A program made the translations under genes and the position numbers. Positions 11,706-11,813 of a stretch of DNA of 11,813 nucleotides are shown piece after piece; position 1 is the first letter of the stretch; each line of letters opens with the position of its first letter. The stretch is from Candidatus Nealsonbacteria bacterium CG08_land_8_20_14_0_20_36_22 (GTDB lineage Bacteria; Patescibacteriota; Minisyncoccia; Minisyncoccales; GWA2-38-27). The notes under the pieces were generated by a model. It was not told where the DNA came from, did no database searches, and saw only the letters and a program-made list of their open reading frames with translations. The DNA is taken from the NCBI GenBank assembly GCA_002774555.1, contig PEYC01000048.1, positions 174 through 11,986 of the forward strand. The letters run 5' to 3'.

Positions 11706-11748
11706 GCAAAAAATTTTAAAGGGGCGTGGGGGAAAGAAAATTTTTTGC
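11706..11748. repeat. 12-bp inverted repeat with G-rich loop
   Basis: GCAAAAAATTTT (11706-11717) is exactly complementary to AAAATTTTTTGC (11737-11748). The 19-nt loop contains GGGGCGTGGGGG. GC-rich sequence flanks both sides (CGGGC before, CCGCTCGCCC after), which could extend the stem imperfectly. Neither strand has a clear terminator T run after the stem. Function unknown: a small RNA, a mobile-element end or a structured repeat. Confidence 0.55.
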
Positions 11749-11813
11749 CCGCTCGCCCTTTCTATATACAAAAACAGGTCTTAACATTGCCTACCGTATG
11801 ATTCTTTGATAAA

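Larger units (their letters stand above)
11595..11813. other. Gene-free, partly GC-rich structured region
   Basis: I see no supportable gene here. On the minus strand all three frames meet a stop within about 50 nt of the right edge, so at most a short C-terminus could enter. It contains a REP-like hairpin (11654-11677) and a 12-bp inverted repeat (11706-11717 with 11737-11748) around a G-rich loop. Base composition alternates between GC-rich blocks and A/T runs, unlike the genes to its left. Confidence 0.5.

Overview
The window looks like a piece of chromosome from a Candidate Phyla Radiation (Patescibacteria, probably Parcubacteria-like) bacterium. This is inferred from several things: AT-rich sequence, compact genes with 1-17 nt overlaps, unusually short versions of conserved enzymes, few clear Shine-Dalgarno sites, tRNAs without encoded CCA, a VirB2-type pilin tail and a membrane-anchored Cys-rich protein. 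UGA acts as a normal stop (valS, HEPN gene, GNAT gene), which argues against the lineages that read UGA as Gly.

Layout. 1-205 is the 3' end of a small two-helix pilin-like gene, followed by a strong terminator and tRNA-Leu(UAG). 386-4774 is a minus-strand operon read in the order tsaD (t6A tRNA modification), valS, a PrsW-like membrane protease and a small heat-shock protein, with junctions of 1-nt overlap, 4-nt overlap and a 5-nt gap. It starts at a promoter that overlaps the promoter of the divergent tRNA-Glu(UUC). 4923-5476 is a self-contained unit: a near-consensus promoter, a gene for a secreted Gly/Tyr-rich coiled-coil protein, and a terminator. 5517-7049 encodes a membrane-bound family 2 glycosyltransferase with D,D,D,QxxRW motifs. 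7095-8132 is a three-gene unit: an MNT nucleotidyltransferase antitoxin, a HEPN toxin and a translationally coupled Cys-rich anchored protein. 8136-10271 is recG on the minus strand. Divergent from it are a GNAT acetyltransferase and a DUF523/TudS-like gene that overlaps it by ATGA. The right end holds tRNA-Arg with the rare GCG anticodon (minus strand), a divergent tandem pair tRNA-Ser(GCU) and tRNA-Ser(UGA), a 52-bp perfect palindrome acting as terminator, and about 220 bp of gene-free, partly GC-rich, structured DNA.

Most notable pattern: three conserved housekeeping genes (valS, tsaD, recG) carry six tracts of 7-nt tandem repeats, unit roughly ATTCAAA, ATCAAAA or ACTCAAA on the coding strand, placed where the proteins tolerate loops. 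Seven is not a multiple of three, so a run of units passes through all three frames. None of the seven registers contains a stop, and the tract is translated as a heptapeptide repeat such as K-I-Q-N-S-K-F. The reverse orientation would contain TGA. recG also carries a GC-rich 28-nt palindrome in frame, and a similar GC-rich hairpin lies in the gene-free right end. Together these suggest repeat families that invade coding sequence, comparable in kind to Rickettsia palindromic elements and to the heptanucleotide repeats of cyanobacteria.

Functionally the window mixes translation (five tRNAs, ValRS, TsaD), repair (RecG), envelope functions (pilin, glycosyltransferase, secreted and anchored proteins, PrsW-like protease), stress (sHSP) and one toxin-antitoxin module.
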